From Lachnoclostridium sp. An76 (GTDB lineage Bacteria > Bacillota > Clostridia > Lachnospirales > Lachnospiraceae), in assembly GCF_002161355.1 (NCBI RefSeq), contig NZ_NFHL01000008.1, positions 1 through 64,000 on the forward strand: 64,000 bases of DNA. Reading direction: 5' to 3'. The number at the start of each line of letters is the position of its first letter. Within the stretch, counting starts at the first letter, position 1. Positions 18,254-29,800 of the stretch are shown piece by piece. A program made the position numbers and the translations under genes. The notes under the pieces were generated by a model, which had not been told where the DNA came from, ran no database searches, and saw only the letters and a list, made by a program, of their open reading frames with translations.

Positions 18254-18288
18254 ACCAGATCATAAAAGGGGTAGACCAGATTATAAAA
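18247..18288 (+). repeat. Tandem duplication of a 21-bp unit
   Basis: Two abutting copies (18247-18267 and 18268-18288) beginning GGGGTAGACCAGAT differ at one base. The first contains the stop codon of the preceding gene, so the duplication extends the untranslated tail only. Confidence 0.85.
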
Positions 18289-18303
18289 TACGGATCATAA
18301 AGA

Positions 18304-18344
18304 CAGGGATCAGATTCTGTAAAAGGAGTCTGATCCCTGTTTTG
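18304..18344 (+). terminator. Rho-independent terminator of the deoB-to-membrane-protein run
   Basis: An 11-bp perfect stem, CAGGGATCAGA (18304-18314) with TCTGATCCCTG (18329-18339), is followed by TTTT. Confidence 0.9.
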
Positions 18345-18690
18345 CTCTGGCGAAAATGGGCGGAAACATCATCTATTTATATAGAAAGAAAACTTTTTAC
18401 TTATATAAAAAGGAAGAGTCACGTAAATTAACGTGACTCAAAGGGGGAAAAAGTTTATGAAAAAGTGTTCTTCTTCAAGAACAACTTTAGTATAAGGAAG
18501 AGTTGTGTAAAAAGTGTGATGAAGTTTTGAATGGATTATGAACAAATAGATAAAAAAGTATGAATCCGGTTTCTTTGTCGTACAGAGATGTATTTTGGCG
18601 AAAACATGCGGAGTGGGAGAAAATTATTTTAGATATATTTTGGACTTTTTGCAAATTATAGTCTTTTTGACAATATTTACAAAAATCCCA
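18345..18690 (+). other. AT-rich intergenic region with hairpins and a 12-codon ORF
   Basis: It contains a perfect 9-bp hairpin (GAGTCACGT at 18416-18424 with ACGTGACTC at 18431-18439). A GGGGG ribosome-like site precedes a 12-codon ORF at 18457-18495 (MKKCSSSRTTLV), and a second hairpin GTTCTT-CTTC-AAGAAC lies inside that ORF. This could be a structured small RNA, a leader peptide or chance. No longer gene is present. Confidence 0.45.
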
Positions 18691-18719
18691 TTGTTAATAG
18701 TATTTGGATAATATATAAT
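18691..18719 (+). promoter_or_regulatory. Promoter of the sialidase gene
   Basis: TTGTTA (18691-18696), a 17-base spacer and a perfect TATAAT (18714-18719), in an AT-rich context about 100 bases before the coding start. Confidence 0.7.
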
Positions 18720-18815
18720 AACTAAAAATAAGGGGAAATAAAATTTCAATGCCAGAAAAATAGATAAATATAGGGAGTGCTGGAATCGGTATTGGAGGAA
18801 AGGTGGAAAAAGCAA

Positions 18816-21800
18816 GTGAAAAAGAAACGAAGAAAACTGCTGGCGGCGATACTTGCTGCGGCAATGCTGGTTCCGCAGTCGATCCTTCCGGCCAGTGCGG
18901 CGGATCTGTCAGCCGCAGAGCCGGTATATGAGGTGAGCGGTCTGGAAGCTGCTGATGTGCAGGATGTGTCTGCTTCGGTTGAACGTGTTTCCGCGCTGGA
19001 GCATGGCACTGTCAACATCCGGTATCGGATGGCAGCGCCTAATTCAGGCCTGACAGCGCTCTATTCAGTGTCGGATCAGTCTGAGGGAGCCTCGTATGCT
19101 GCGTTCTATGTGAATAACAGCACAGTAGGGCTGGAACTGAGGAGCGGCGGGTCACAGCTCAACACATTTACAGCAGCAGACCAGGATGTCAATGACACGG
19201 ACTGGCATACACTGACATGGGTGTTCGGAGATACATCTACTATATTATATGTAGATGGAGCCAAGGCGGCGGAAGCATCCACTACAGCATTTTTCTCATC
19301 CATCGCGGGTGCGGATGCAATGGCAATCGGCGGATTGCTGCGGAGCGGGACGAACTGGCATCATGATCTGAGCATAAGCGAGATTTCTGTTTATGAAGAA
19401 CAGTTTACAGCTGAAAATGTGACGGAATATGTGGATGCATTTGACCAGACAAAGGCGGATACAGCTTATGAGGTCCGGGGAGTGGATCTCACGGCAGGAG
19501 CGCCGCAGGATGTATCAGAGGGGCTGTCAGATGTCGCCGGACTGTCAAACGGAACAGTGAATATCCGTTATCGGATGAATGCGGCTGACAGCGGCCTGAC
19601 AGGGCTCTACAGTCTGTCAGACCGTTCGACGGGCACAACCGATGCGACTTACGCGGCATTTTATGTAAACAATAATACCGTGGGATTAGAACTCAGACAG
19701 GCGAATGCCCATCTTAACAGTTTCTCTGCGAGTACTTATGCGGACGGGGAAGCGATCAGTATCAATGATACATACTGGCACACACTGACATGGGTGTTCG
19801 GCGAAACAGATACAAAGCTTTACGTAGATGGGAAGCTGGCGGCTGCGTCAGCGAAAACAGAGTTCTTCGCCTCGCTCAGTGATCTGGATACGATGACACT
19901 GGGAGGAGTTATCAGAGACAGTGTGAGCGGAACCTGGTATCATCCCTGTGTAATAGACGAAGTGTCTGTTTACAGCGAAGTGTTTACGGCAGAGACTGTT
20001 GAAAAATATCATGCGGCTACCCAGTGGACCGCAGAACCGGAACTGGATATGGAGAACGCGTACAAGTCTGAGACGATCGACCTGTTCTACCCGGGATATA
20101 AAAATTCCCAGTACAGGATCCCGTCCCTGCTTACCACGCAGGAAGGGACCCAGCTCGCGTTTATAGATGAGAGGAATTCAGGGACACAGGACGCCGGAAA
20201 TATCGATGCTGTGGTGCGCAGGAAGGAAGCGGGGGAAACTCAGTTCGCGGATTCGGTTACCCTGATCGACCTGCCGAATAACGGAGGTTCAGCCGCATTT
20301 ACGATAGATATGGCGACAGTGCAGGAGCAGGAGTCGGAAAGGATCTTTGCCTTTGTGGATATGTTCCCGGAGAGCAGCGGCCTTATGAATACAAACCTGA
20401 TCCAGCCGGGGGTCGGCTATAAAAAGGTGGACGGCGCTGACTGTCAGATCCTGTATACAAACCCGGAAGAAAAAGAAGAGTATGGTTATATTTCCGATGT
20501 GGAAGACGGGATCGGCCATGTGCTGGACAATAACGGAGAGGATACAGGCTATACGGTCATCGTATATCCGTATGCCGCAGGAGTCTCCCTGCAGGAGAAA
20601 GGCAATCTCTATAAAGACGGTGAGTATCGGGGCAATATCTATATGAAGAGCGGTCCGGATGCCGGGGAACTCAGAGTGCTGAATACGAGCTATCTCTGGC
20701 TGGTTACTTCGGACGACGACGGTAAGACCTGGTCAGACCCGGTGGATATCACACCGCAGGTAAAACCGGAATGGTGCGTATTCTTCGGCACAGGCCCCGG
20801 AGTGGGAATCCAGCTCCATACAGGGGACCATGAAGGCAGGCTGGTAGTGCCGGTCTACACAGCAAATAAAAATGTAGGAAGTTCCCAGTCGTCTGCAGTA
20901 ATATACAGTGACGATAACGGACAGACATGGCATCTGGGAGAATCACCGCAGACTGTCAAAGGGAATGACCGTGCGACGATGAACAGCGGCGGTATGCTTA
21001 CGGAATCGCAGGCGGTCCAGCTGGATAACGGCGATGTGCTTCTCTTTATGAGGACAAACTGCAGCGGCAGCAAAGTATACGTGGCGGTCAGCAAAGACGG
21101 CGGCGCGACATGGGCTTCCGCAGATACGATTGAAATCAAGGAAAACTATTGTCAGCTTTCCGTGATCCATTACACCAAGGCGGACGGGACCGAGTGGGTG
21201 CTCCTGAGCAATGCAAGCGGCAATGGACGTATGAACGGAAGGATGTATCTCGGACAGGTACAGGCTGACGGAAGCATCAGCTGGGATTACAACCGCGAGA
21301 TCAACGGCGCGGATGAAAAATTTGCGTATTCCTGCCTGACGCTTACAGACAGCGCGGCAGATCCTGAAAATCCGAAATTTGCCATTATGTATGAGGATGA
21401 TACAGACGGGTCAATGCGCCTGAAATATTTCGAGTTTGATGAGAATTATCTCAAGGCAGGCACAGTGACGCCTGAGGAGATGGATGCCCCGCAGCTCGTA
21501 TCGCATGACGTACAGATCAGAGGGGAAGGCACGGCAGAGATCGCCCTGACATTTGACCAGGTGATCATGGCAGCCGGAGAACCGCAGCTCACTCTGACAA
21601 TGGGATCAGAGGAGATCACAGCAGATTATGTCAGCGGATCCGGTACGGATACGGTAGTATTCACAGCTGCGGTGCCGGCAGGAACTGTCGGCATCCTGAG
21701 GCTGACAGGGCCGGACCTGGAGAACGGAATGCTTGAAAATATCCAGGGTATGAGCCCGGCGCTGACAGCGATGGTCCTGTTTGCCAACACGGAGATCGAT

Positions 21801-23681
21801 CTTGCAGGGACAGAGGTCACATATACTACACAGCACAGCAGCAGCACAGCGGAAAATACTGACGGAGCGGCTGTCAACGTGATAGACGGAAACCCGGCTA
21901 CCTATTGGCATTCCACATGGGGGAATGATGAGATCACTCTTCCCCAGTCCGTAACTCTGAAACTTCCGGAAGCAAAGACGATCTATAAAGTAGATTATCT
22001 TGCGCGCCAGAACAGTTCCAGCGGACGCATTAAGGAATACGGCATTGAAGTAAGTACAGACGGTACGGAATTTACGGAAGCTGCCCACGGCATGCTGGCG
22101 GATACTAAGGCATGGCAGGAGATCGAGTTTGTGCCTGTGGAGGCGCAGTATGTACGCTTTATCGCGTATGAGGCATACAGTTCCGGTACGGAAAGCTGTT
22201 CCCTTGCGGAGCTTAAGCTCCATGAGTACAGCGATGGGGTGATCACACCGGGAAATACAGAGGAATTACAGGCGCTTGCAGACGGGGCGGCAGATCTGGA
22301 AGAAGAAGATTATTCTGACGTTACATGGTCTGTTTATGCGGAAGCGCTGGCAGCGGCAAACGCAGTGCTGGATTCGGAGATGCCGGCATCCCAGAGCCTG
22401 ATCGACCGGACAGCAGATAACCTGAAGGACGCGCAGGAAGCGCTCACAGATATTTCAAGGGCAGCAGCCCGTTTTGATGAGATCAGGAAGCAGGAAGCAG
22501 AGTATACACCGGATTCATGGGCTGCATTTGAGGCGTGGATGAATGAGAATGAGCCCAAACTGCAGGAGGCAGAGTCATCCAGGGAAGTGACGGACCTGAT
22601 CGCTGCGCTTGTTTTCCGGACAGGAAATCTGGTGGAAAAAGCAGACAAAGAAGCCCTTCGGGATCTGTGGACACAGTATACGGTTACAGACCCGTTAGCA
22701 GAAGACGGATATGACAAAGAGAGCTGGGAGCAGTATGAGCAGGCGCTCGGCAGAGCGGAAGAGGTATTGGCGGATGAGAATGCGGCCGCAGACGAAGTGG
22801 CTGAGGCAATACAGGGACTGACAGATGCAAGGACTGCACTGAAGGCGGATATGTCGGAGCTTAAGACTCTGTATGACCTCTATTCCGGGTGGACGACAGA
22901 CCAGTACCTGCCGAACGGCGCATGGGATACTCTGCAGGATGCTCTGGGCAGGGCGGCAGAGATGCTGGAAGCAGGCGCAGCAGCTCCGGCGGATGTAAAG
23001 GCCATGATCGGAGATCTGACGGCAGCGGCTGAAGATGTGGATGCCAGACCGGATACGGGAGGGCTGAAGGCATTGTATGAAATCCTGACAGCAGAGCTCG
23101 GCGATCTCTCCGCTTATATGAGCGAAGGGGCGGAAGCGATGAAGACAGAGCTTGAAAATGCAGAAAAGGTGCTCAATGACCCGCAGACCGAACAGCAGGT
23201 AGAGGATCAGAAAGCAGCCCTGGAAGAAGCTTACACCGGCCTTGTCCTGAAGGCAACGGAAGAACAGATCCTGGAGATGACAGGACTTGAGGAGTCTCTG
23301 GGACAGAAAGACCTGACAGGCCTGAGCGAAGGACAGCTCGGCCAGGTGAAGGAGATCAGGGATGCGCTTTGGGAAGCGATCAATGCAGACGAGATTTCCG
23401 CAGAAGATGCGGCAGAACTGATAGAAAAAGCGGAAGAGGCAATGAGCCTGAGCGGTCAGGAAGACAAGCCTCAGACACCGTCGGAAGACGAACCGCAGAC
23501 ACCGTCGGAAGATAAACCGGCAGACGGAAAGCCGTCCGCTTCCGACGACAAAAATGATGCAGGGGATCAGGCAGTGCAGACAGGAGATACAGCGGGATAC
23601 GGCTGGATCATCCTGATGCTGGCAGCAGGCACGGCAGCCGCTGCGGCGGCAGTCCTCCGCAGACAGAACAGGAGAGCATAG
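18816..23681 (+). CDS. GH33 exo-alpha-sialidase, multidomain, surface-anchored
   Basis: A secreted enzyme of about 1621 residues that removes terminal sialic acid from mucin glycans. The order is: signal peptide (MKKKRRKLLAAILAAAML, cleavage near ASAA); two tandem LamG-type modules resembling sialidase N-terminal CBM40 (about 30-200 and 220-405); and the GH33 propeller (about 420-880) with the arginine motif YRIPSLL (R434). The propeller has Asp boxes SDDDGKTW, SDDNGQTW and SKDGGATW, candidate acid/base Glu in LTESQAVQLDNG and nucleophile Tyr in FAYSCLTL. A CBM32/F5-8C module (about 990-1138), several FIVAR-like helical repeats, an acidic Pro/Ser linker and the anchor AVQTGD plus hydrophobic segment plus RRQNRRA follow. 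GTG 18816 is chosen because AAGGTGG precedes it and it gives a clean signal peptide; GTG 18777 is an alternative. Hydrolytic versus trans-sialidase type is undecided. Confidence 0.93.
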   Translation: MKKKRRKLLAAILAAAMLVPQSILPASAADLSAAEPVYEVSGLEAADVQDVSASVERVSALEHGTVNIRYRMAAPNSGLTALYSVSDQSEGASYAAFYVNNSTVGLELRSGGSQLNTFTAADQDVNDTDWHTLTWVFGDTSTILYVDGAKAAEASTTAFFSSIAGADAMAIGGLLRSGTNWHHDLSISEISVYEEQFTAENVTEYVDAFDQTKADTAYEVRGVDLTAGAPQDVSEGLSDVAGLSNGTVNIRYRMNAADSGLTGLYSLSDRSTGTTDATYAAFYVNNNTVGLELRQANAHLNSFSASTYADGEAISINDTYWHTLTWVFGETDTKLYVDGKLAAASAKTEFFASLSDLDTMTLGGVIRDSVSGTWYHPCVIDEVSVYSEVFTAETVEKYHAATQWTAEPELDMENAYKSETIDLFYPGYKNSQYRIPSLLTTQEGTQLAFIDERNSGTQDAGNIDAVVRRKEAGETQFADSVTLIDLPNNGGSAAFTIDMATVQEQESERIFAFVDMFPESSGLMNTNLIQPGVGYKKVDGADCQILYTNPEEKEEYGYISDVEDGIGHVLDNNGEDTGYTVIVYPYAAGVSLQEKGNLYKDGEYRGNIYMKSGPDAGELRVLNTSYLWLVTSDDDGKTWSDPVDITPQVKPEWCVFFGTGPGVGIQLHTGDHEGRLVVPVYTANKNVGSSQSSAVIYSDDNGQTWHLGESPQTVKGNDRATMNSGGMLTESQAVQLDNGDVLLFMRTNCSGSKVYVAVSKDGGATWASADTIEIKENYCQLSVIHYTKADGTEWVLLSNASGNGRMNGRMYLGQVQADGSISWDYNREINGADEKFAYSCLTLTDSAADPENPKFAIMYEDDTDGSMRLKYFEFDENYLKAGTVTPEEMDAPQLVSHDVQIRGEGTAEIALTFDQVIMAAGEPQLTLTMGSEEITADYVSGSGTDTVVFTAAVPAGTVGILRLTGPDLENGMLENIQGMSPALTAMVLFANTEIDLAGTEVTYTTQHSSSTAENTDGAAVNVIDGNPATYWHSTWGNDEITLPQSVTLKLPEAKTIYKVDYLARQNSSSGRIKEYGIEVSTDGTEFTEAAHGMLADTKAWQEIEFVPVEAQYVRFIAYEAYSSGTESCSLAELKLHEYSDGVITPGNTEELQALADGAADLEEEDYSDVTWSVYAEALAAANAVLDSEMPASQSLIDRTADNLKDAQEALTDISRAAARFDEIRKQEAEYTPDSWAAFEAWMNENEPKLQEAESSREVTDLIAALVFRTGNLVEKADKEALRDLWTQYTVTDPLAEDGYDKESWEQYEQALGRAEEVLADENAAADEVAEAIQGLTDARTALKADMSELKTLYDLYSGWTTDQYLPNGAWDTLQDALGRAAEMLEAGAAAPADVKAMIGDLTAAAEDVDARPDTGGLKALYEILTAELGDLSAYMSEGAEAMKTELENAEKVLNDPQTEQQVEDQKAALEEAYTGLVLKATEEQILEMTGLEESLGQKDLTGLSEGQLGQVKEIRDALWEAINADEISAEDAAELIEKAEEAMSLSGQEDKPQTPSEDEPQTPSEDKPADGKPSASDDKNDAGDQAVQTGDTAGYGWIILMLAAGTAAAAAAVLRRQNRRA

Positions 23682-23704
23682 ATCTCCGTCATACCAAGTT
23701 ATGA

Positions 23705-23775
23705 CCGGGGCGGGGGACCGGACGGCCCCCGCTCCGGATTATAACGGCTGAGGCGTACAAAAGTACGGATCAGCC
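23705..23775 (+). other. Two hairpins between the sialidase and GH101 genes
   Basis: A 12-bp GC-rich stem (23705-23716 with 23726-23737, one G-U pair) is followed by a second imperfect hairpin (GGCTGA at 23746-23751 with TCAGCC at 23770-23775, containing an inner GTAC-AAAA-GTAC). Neither has a T-tract. They may stabilise or modulate a shared mRNA rather than end transcription. Confidence 0.6.
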
Positions 23776-23808
23776 GGAAATAAATAATAAAAAAGAAGGG
23801 AGAATGTT

Positions 23809-26800
23809 ATGAAAAGAGCATGGAAAAGCCTGGCATCTGTGATGCTGGCTGCCGCTATGGTGGTCACCACCGTAATGGCATATCTTCCGTCGCTGGAAGT
23901 GCTTGCTACGCCGATCATGAAAGAGATGGCGCACTTAAAGTCCGGCAGCGGAAATGCCAACGGACACTTCGGCAGCGCAACGCCGGAAGCGTTTATCTTG
24001 TCGGATAACACAGATGTTACAGGCGAAGACTTCAGTTTTACGCTGAAAATGGGAAGCACGAAAGATGACACCCGTTTCCGCTTTGTGAACAAATATGTGG
24101 ATGATAACAACTGGTCATTCATCGCATATGACGGAATGGCGGACAACTGGTTTGTCCAGTATGCGGCAGACGGGGCAAGTGCATATCCCGGATTGTCAGG
24201 GCTTCCGGCCCTGAACCAGAACGATGTCGTGGAGTTTTCCGGAAGTTATAAGGACAGCGGACTTGAGCTTACGGTAAACAATACGACAAGCGGAGAGTCA
24301 GGAACCGCATCGGTTACGGATGCATCTTTTAATTCACTGAAAGATGAGGCCGGACAGATCGGTTTCGGAGCAGCTACATACAGCACGTCTTATACGGACA
24401 TTTATTTCGCGGACCTTGTTGTCGGAGAACGCGAGTATACGGCGGCTGACTACAGGAACTGGTCTCTGTACAAAGAAGACGCAGAAGGACAGACCTGGGA
24501 GCCGTCTGTATCCGTAGAAGTCGGCGATGACGGCGAAGGCGGGGATACACCGGACCCGGATCAGAAGGGAAGAAAATGGATCACCGTACAGGGAGGTTCC
24601 AATAACGGCGGCGGGCATGCCTACGGAAACGCCAATACAGCGGCTCCGGCGCTTCTGCTGGATCAGGACAGGACAATGCCGGTTGACGGTACGCTGTCCC
24701 TTACATTCCGTCCGGTAAACAGCAATAACTTTGGTATCTTCTATATGTATAAGAATGACAGCAACTGGCTCTATATCGGATATGATTCATCCAGCAAGTG
24801 GTACTATCAGTACAATCTGAACGGAAGCGGAAGCTATCCGCAGCTTGCAGGCCTCCCGGCTCCTGAGACGGGCGAGGAGATGACGATCGAAATCTCTCTT
24901 TCCAGGGAGCAGCTTGCGGTCTCCGTGAACGGCACAAGGACAAGCGTGTCCGCGCCGAACCTGCTCACACTTGCAGAGCAGCTGAACGGCACGGGAAAAT
25001 TCGGCGTTAAGACAAACGGCGCGACAAAAGTCGAGTTTGCCGATCTGAAAGTAAACGGTACAGACTGCATGGAAGATAACTGGGACTGGTGCGCAGAGCG
25101 TAACGGACAGGTGACGGATACATATTACACAGCTGTTGAGGATGTATCCGGAACAGTGAAGAACGCAGACGGCGAACCCATCCAGGGCGCAACCGTCCGT
25201 TTCGGCGTAAATGCTTCCGAGACAGACGCGAGCGGTACATACGCATTTGCAGCTCTTGAAGTCGGAGAGTACAATGTGGCAGCAACCGCGCCGGGATATC
25301 AGGCATATGAAGAGACGATGACAGTAGAAGAAGGCGGAGCGAATGTATTCGATATCCAGCTGGAGGAGAAGACGCCGATCAATCTTGAGGATTATGACTC
25401 CATCGCATCTGACTACATGACAGTGTATGTGGGGAAAGAATTCCCGCTCGTGGCAAGATACGTGCTGAAGGATAAAGAAGAGACGATCTTCCGCGCGCAG
25501 GAGACGAAGCTCAGTGAGATCATGATCAACGGCGCTGCGATCACACCGGAAAATGTAAAAGTAACAAATGATAAAACATCACAGACATACAGCATGTCCC
25601 TGGCGGATGAAGAAGAAGCGATCGATCTGTCCATGACAGTGAAGATCAGTGTGGATGACAACGACCTGACATGGGAAGTGACAGAGCTTACGAAGAATGA
25701 CGGATGCGCTGACATCGCATCGATCGACATCCCGCAGCTCAATCTTATCTCCGTGGACGCGGTAGAGGCAGACGCGGTGTTTAACGGCGCGAAAGCATCC
25801 AACTCTACAGTTACAAGCGGCGATAAAGAGATCACATGGGAGAAAGGGTTCAACCCGTCAACAACAGACGGATACCTCTATGCTTTCCTCACAAACGGGA
25901 ACTTAAGCGCCGGCCTCTGGAGCAATTCTGAGATCGAAGGCGATGAAAGAGTCGTCCTGAACAGCGGCGCAGATACCATGAGCCTTGCAAGCGCAAAATG
26001 GTATTATGAAGACGGAGACGCGAACGCTCAGAAAAAGAGCGATTATGAGTATCCTGTAAGCGAGCTTCCGTGCGCGAAAGTCTGCATCGCAGGCGACATA
26101 AATGAAGACGGTGACCTTGACTGGAACGACGGCGCTCTGGCATTCCGCGACATCATGAATGTCCCGCAGGATGCAGAGGATATCAAAAATCTTGTCAATT
26201 ACCGCATTGTCATGAACTTTGCAAGTATGGTATCCAATCCGTACATGACGACAGCAGACAATATCAAGAAAGTTTACCTCGCGACAGACGGACTTCCGCA
26301 GGCAGTTATGCTGAAGGGATACGGAAGCGAGGGACATGACTCCGCGAACTCTGAGTACGCGCACATTGCGGACAGGGAAGGCGGCGTGGAAGGATTCCAG
26401 GAACTGATCAGGATCGCTCATGATTACGGCGCAGAGATCGGTATCCATATCAACGCGCAGGAGTCCTATCCGGAGTCCAAGTCATTTAATAACACAATGG
26501 TATCCAACGGTTCCGGAAACGGCTGGGGATGGCTGGATCAGTCCTATGTCATCGACAAGCTGTGGGATCTCGGAAGCCAGGCAAGATACAAGAGAATGGT
26601 GCAGCTGTTCGACCGTATCAATGAGACTGATTTCTACAGCGGAGACTGGGATAAGGGCGAGTATGTCGGAGAGTCCGAAGGAACACTCAACGCGACCATG
26701 GATGAGATCGCAGAGTATGCAGCAGGGCTGGAAGACAATATGGACTTCATCTATCTGGATGTATGGTACCAGGATGCCTGGGAGACCAGAAGGATCGCTG

Positions 26801-29800
26801 AGCAGATCAATTCTCTCGGATGGAGATTCACGACAGAGTTCCCGTACGAGGGCGAGTATGACTCCACATGGTCCCACTGGGCGACAGACGCGGCTTACGG
26901 CGGCAATACCACAAAGGGATACAACAGTGAGATCATCCGTTTTATCCGCAATGACCAGAGAGACGTCCAGGTCATCAACTACCCGTCCTTCGGCGGCGCG
27001 GCAGACAATCCGCTTCTCGGCGGATTCAGGCTGTATGGCTTTGAAGGCTGGGGCGGCGACCAGGATTTCAACAAGTACATCAGAGAGACATTCACAGAGA
27101 ACCTTCCGACGAAGTTCCTGCAGCACTACTATGTGACTGACTGGGAAGACTACGAGGACGGGGAGTCTCCGGTAGGCAACCAGGAGAAGCAGATCACTCT
27201 GAAGAATGATGACAACGACACTGTAGTAGTGACAAGAAACGAAGAGCAGAGAGCGGACAGCTATATTGAGCGTACGATCACTCTCAATGGCAAAAAGGTT
27301 CTTGACGATGTAGAGTACCTGCTTCCGTGGGCAGATGATGAGACAGGCGAAGAGAAGCTGTATCACTGGAACCTGGAAGGCGGCACGACGACATGGGAGC
27401 TCCAGGACGACTGGGCAGGACTTGCGAATGTAGTCGTATATCCGCTGTCTGACCAGGGCAGAGGAGAGGCTGTAAATGTTCCGGTTGAGAACGGTCAGAT
27501 CACTCTGACAGCAGAGGCAGAGACAGCTTATGTTGTTCTGAAAGGCGAGGCATCAAAGACACTCAAAGATGACTTCGGTGACCAGTATGTGACAGATCCG
27601 GGCTTCAACGGCTATGCAGGCGCAGGCGAATCCCTTGACGGGGCTGACTGGATCGGAGATATCGATGATCCGGCAGTGGTGGTAGAAAAAGCTTCCACAG
27701 GAGACCAGAGGCTTGCGTTCAACAGCCCGTCAGCGGATGTGGCAGTAACGACTCAGATTTCCGGGCTTAAGACAGGCGTGGAATATGTGGCGGAAGTATA
27801 TGTGGACAATGCAAGTGATTCAAAGGCGGAGATCGCTGTCAATACAGGAAGCAGCAGCGTTTCCAATTACACGATGAGGTCGATCGCGGCCAACTATGTA
27901 AAGAGCGACCAGAAGCACGGTACGAACATGCAGCGCATGCAGGTATCCTTTACAGCGGAAGGACCGACCGCGAACCTGACTCTTTTCAGGGAAGCAGGAC
28001 CGGGATCCACATATATGGATGATATCCGTATCGTAGAGATCACGCTGAATAATTTTGATGAAAACGGTAGCTTTAAACAGGATTTCGAATCTGTTGTCCA
28101 GGGTCTGTATCCGTTTGTGCTCAGCTCAGCCCAGGGTGTTTCCGATCCGGTAACCCATCTGGCAGAACTCCACGCTCCATATACACAGGCAGGATGGCAG
28201 AACAAGAAAGCGACAGATGACGTCATTGACGGCGAGTGGTCGCTGAAGCATCACGGCGCGAATACGGGGATCATCTACCAGACGATCCCACAGAATTTCC
28301 GCTTCGAGCCGGGTAAGGTCTACACGGTTGAGTTTGACTATCAGTCAGGACCGGACAGGGCATACGCCATGGTAGTCGGAGACGGCACGACATATACACT
28401 GCCGTCGGAAGACCAGTACCTTGCACAGAAGACCGGCGGCGGAGAGGCGAATACAGGCCATGTAACGATGCAGGTGATCGGAAGCGGCAGCGGCCAGACA
28501 TGGATCGGTCTCTATGAGAACGGCAGCCGTGCGACAGGCGCGACTGCAACCGGCCAGAACGACTTTATCCTCGACAACCTGGTGATCACAGTGGATGAGG
28601 ATGCCGTTGCGGCAAGCATTGACAAGACAGAACTGTACAAGGGCGAGACGGCAGCGATCTACGGAAGCAACCTTGAGAAAGTAGAGTGGACATGCACTGG
28701 CGATGAAGGAGTCGTAGATTTCGATCAGGAGACTCTCACCATCGGAGCGATCGGAGCAGGTAAAGTGACGATCACGGGTACAGTGGGTGAAGAAACCATC
28801 GCAGAGTTTGCGATCACAGTGACCGATCGGGTGATCGTGGAGATCGCAGACCAGCTTGAGATGTCCGCGACAGCGAACACAGAGGAGACTGGTACGGCAG
28901 CGTATGCAGTCGATGGGAATACTTCAACAAGGTGGCACTCCAACTGGAGCACCACAGGATTTAATGTAAGCCCGGACAATCCGGCGATCCTTACGATCGA
29001 TCTTGGGGACACGGTTTCCTTTGGCGGATTTAACTTCCTCCAGAGAAATGACGGTAATATAAACGGAAGGATTTCCCAGTACCGTTATGTGATCCTGGAC
29101 GCAGATAATAATGAGGTCTATGCGAGCGAGTCCATTACAGTGCCGGATGAACTGTATACATCCGGAGCGTGGGTGACGACGGAGTTCCCGGAGACGCTGA
29201 CAGGAAAATATCTTGTAATCTATGTTGAGCAGGGCGGCAATAATTTTGCAAGCCTTCAGGAAGTAGTTCCGTTTGAAATCCAGAAGGTAGCGGATTCCGC
29301 TTCTCTGGAAGACGCGGAGATCAGCGTTGGAGAAATGATTGCCCTTGAAGTGGGACACGAAGAGGGGACGCTGCTCAAAGGTCTCGTGTGGAGCTCATCC
29401 GATCCGGAGACAGTGTCTGTTGACAGTTTTGGAAACGTCACAGGACTGAAAGCAGGAGAAGCAGTTATCACTGTATCGAATGCAGCCGGATTAGAGGCTG
29501 AGTGTACGGTGACAGTCAAAGGCTCCCAGGTTGAGCCGGGTGGGGATACAGAAGCCCCGACCGTTCCTGAGAAACTCGAGGCTAAAGAGGTTACTTCCTC
29601 TACAGTCACAGTCAAATGGTCCGCGTCGAAAGACAATGAAGGCGTGGCAGGGTATGTGATCTATGTAGATGGCCTGGAGATCGGAAAAGTGGCTGACACA
29701 GAGGCAGTCATCAAAAACCTGAAGGCAGATACAGAGTATGAGATCAGCGTAAGGGCTTATGATGAAGCTGGAAATCTTTCGGAAGCTGCAGTGATCACAG

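Noticed and set aside
18457..18495. 12-codon ORF with a good ribosome-like site as a real peptide gene
   Set aside because: Too short to call without conservation; reported as part of a possible structured RNA instead.
26420..27366. ORFs of 238 and 294 codons overlapping GH101
   Set aside because: Out-of-frame readings of a conserved catalytic domain; no start signals.
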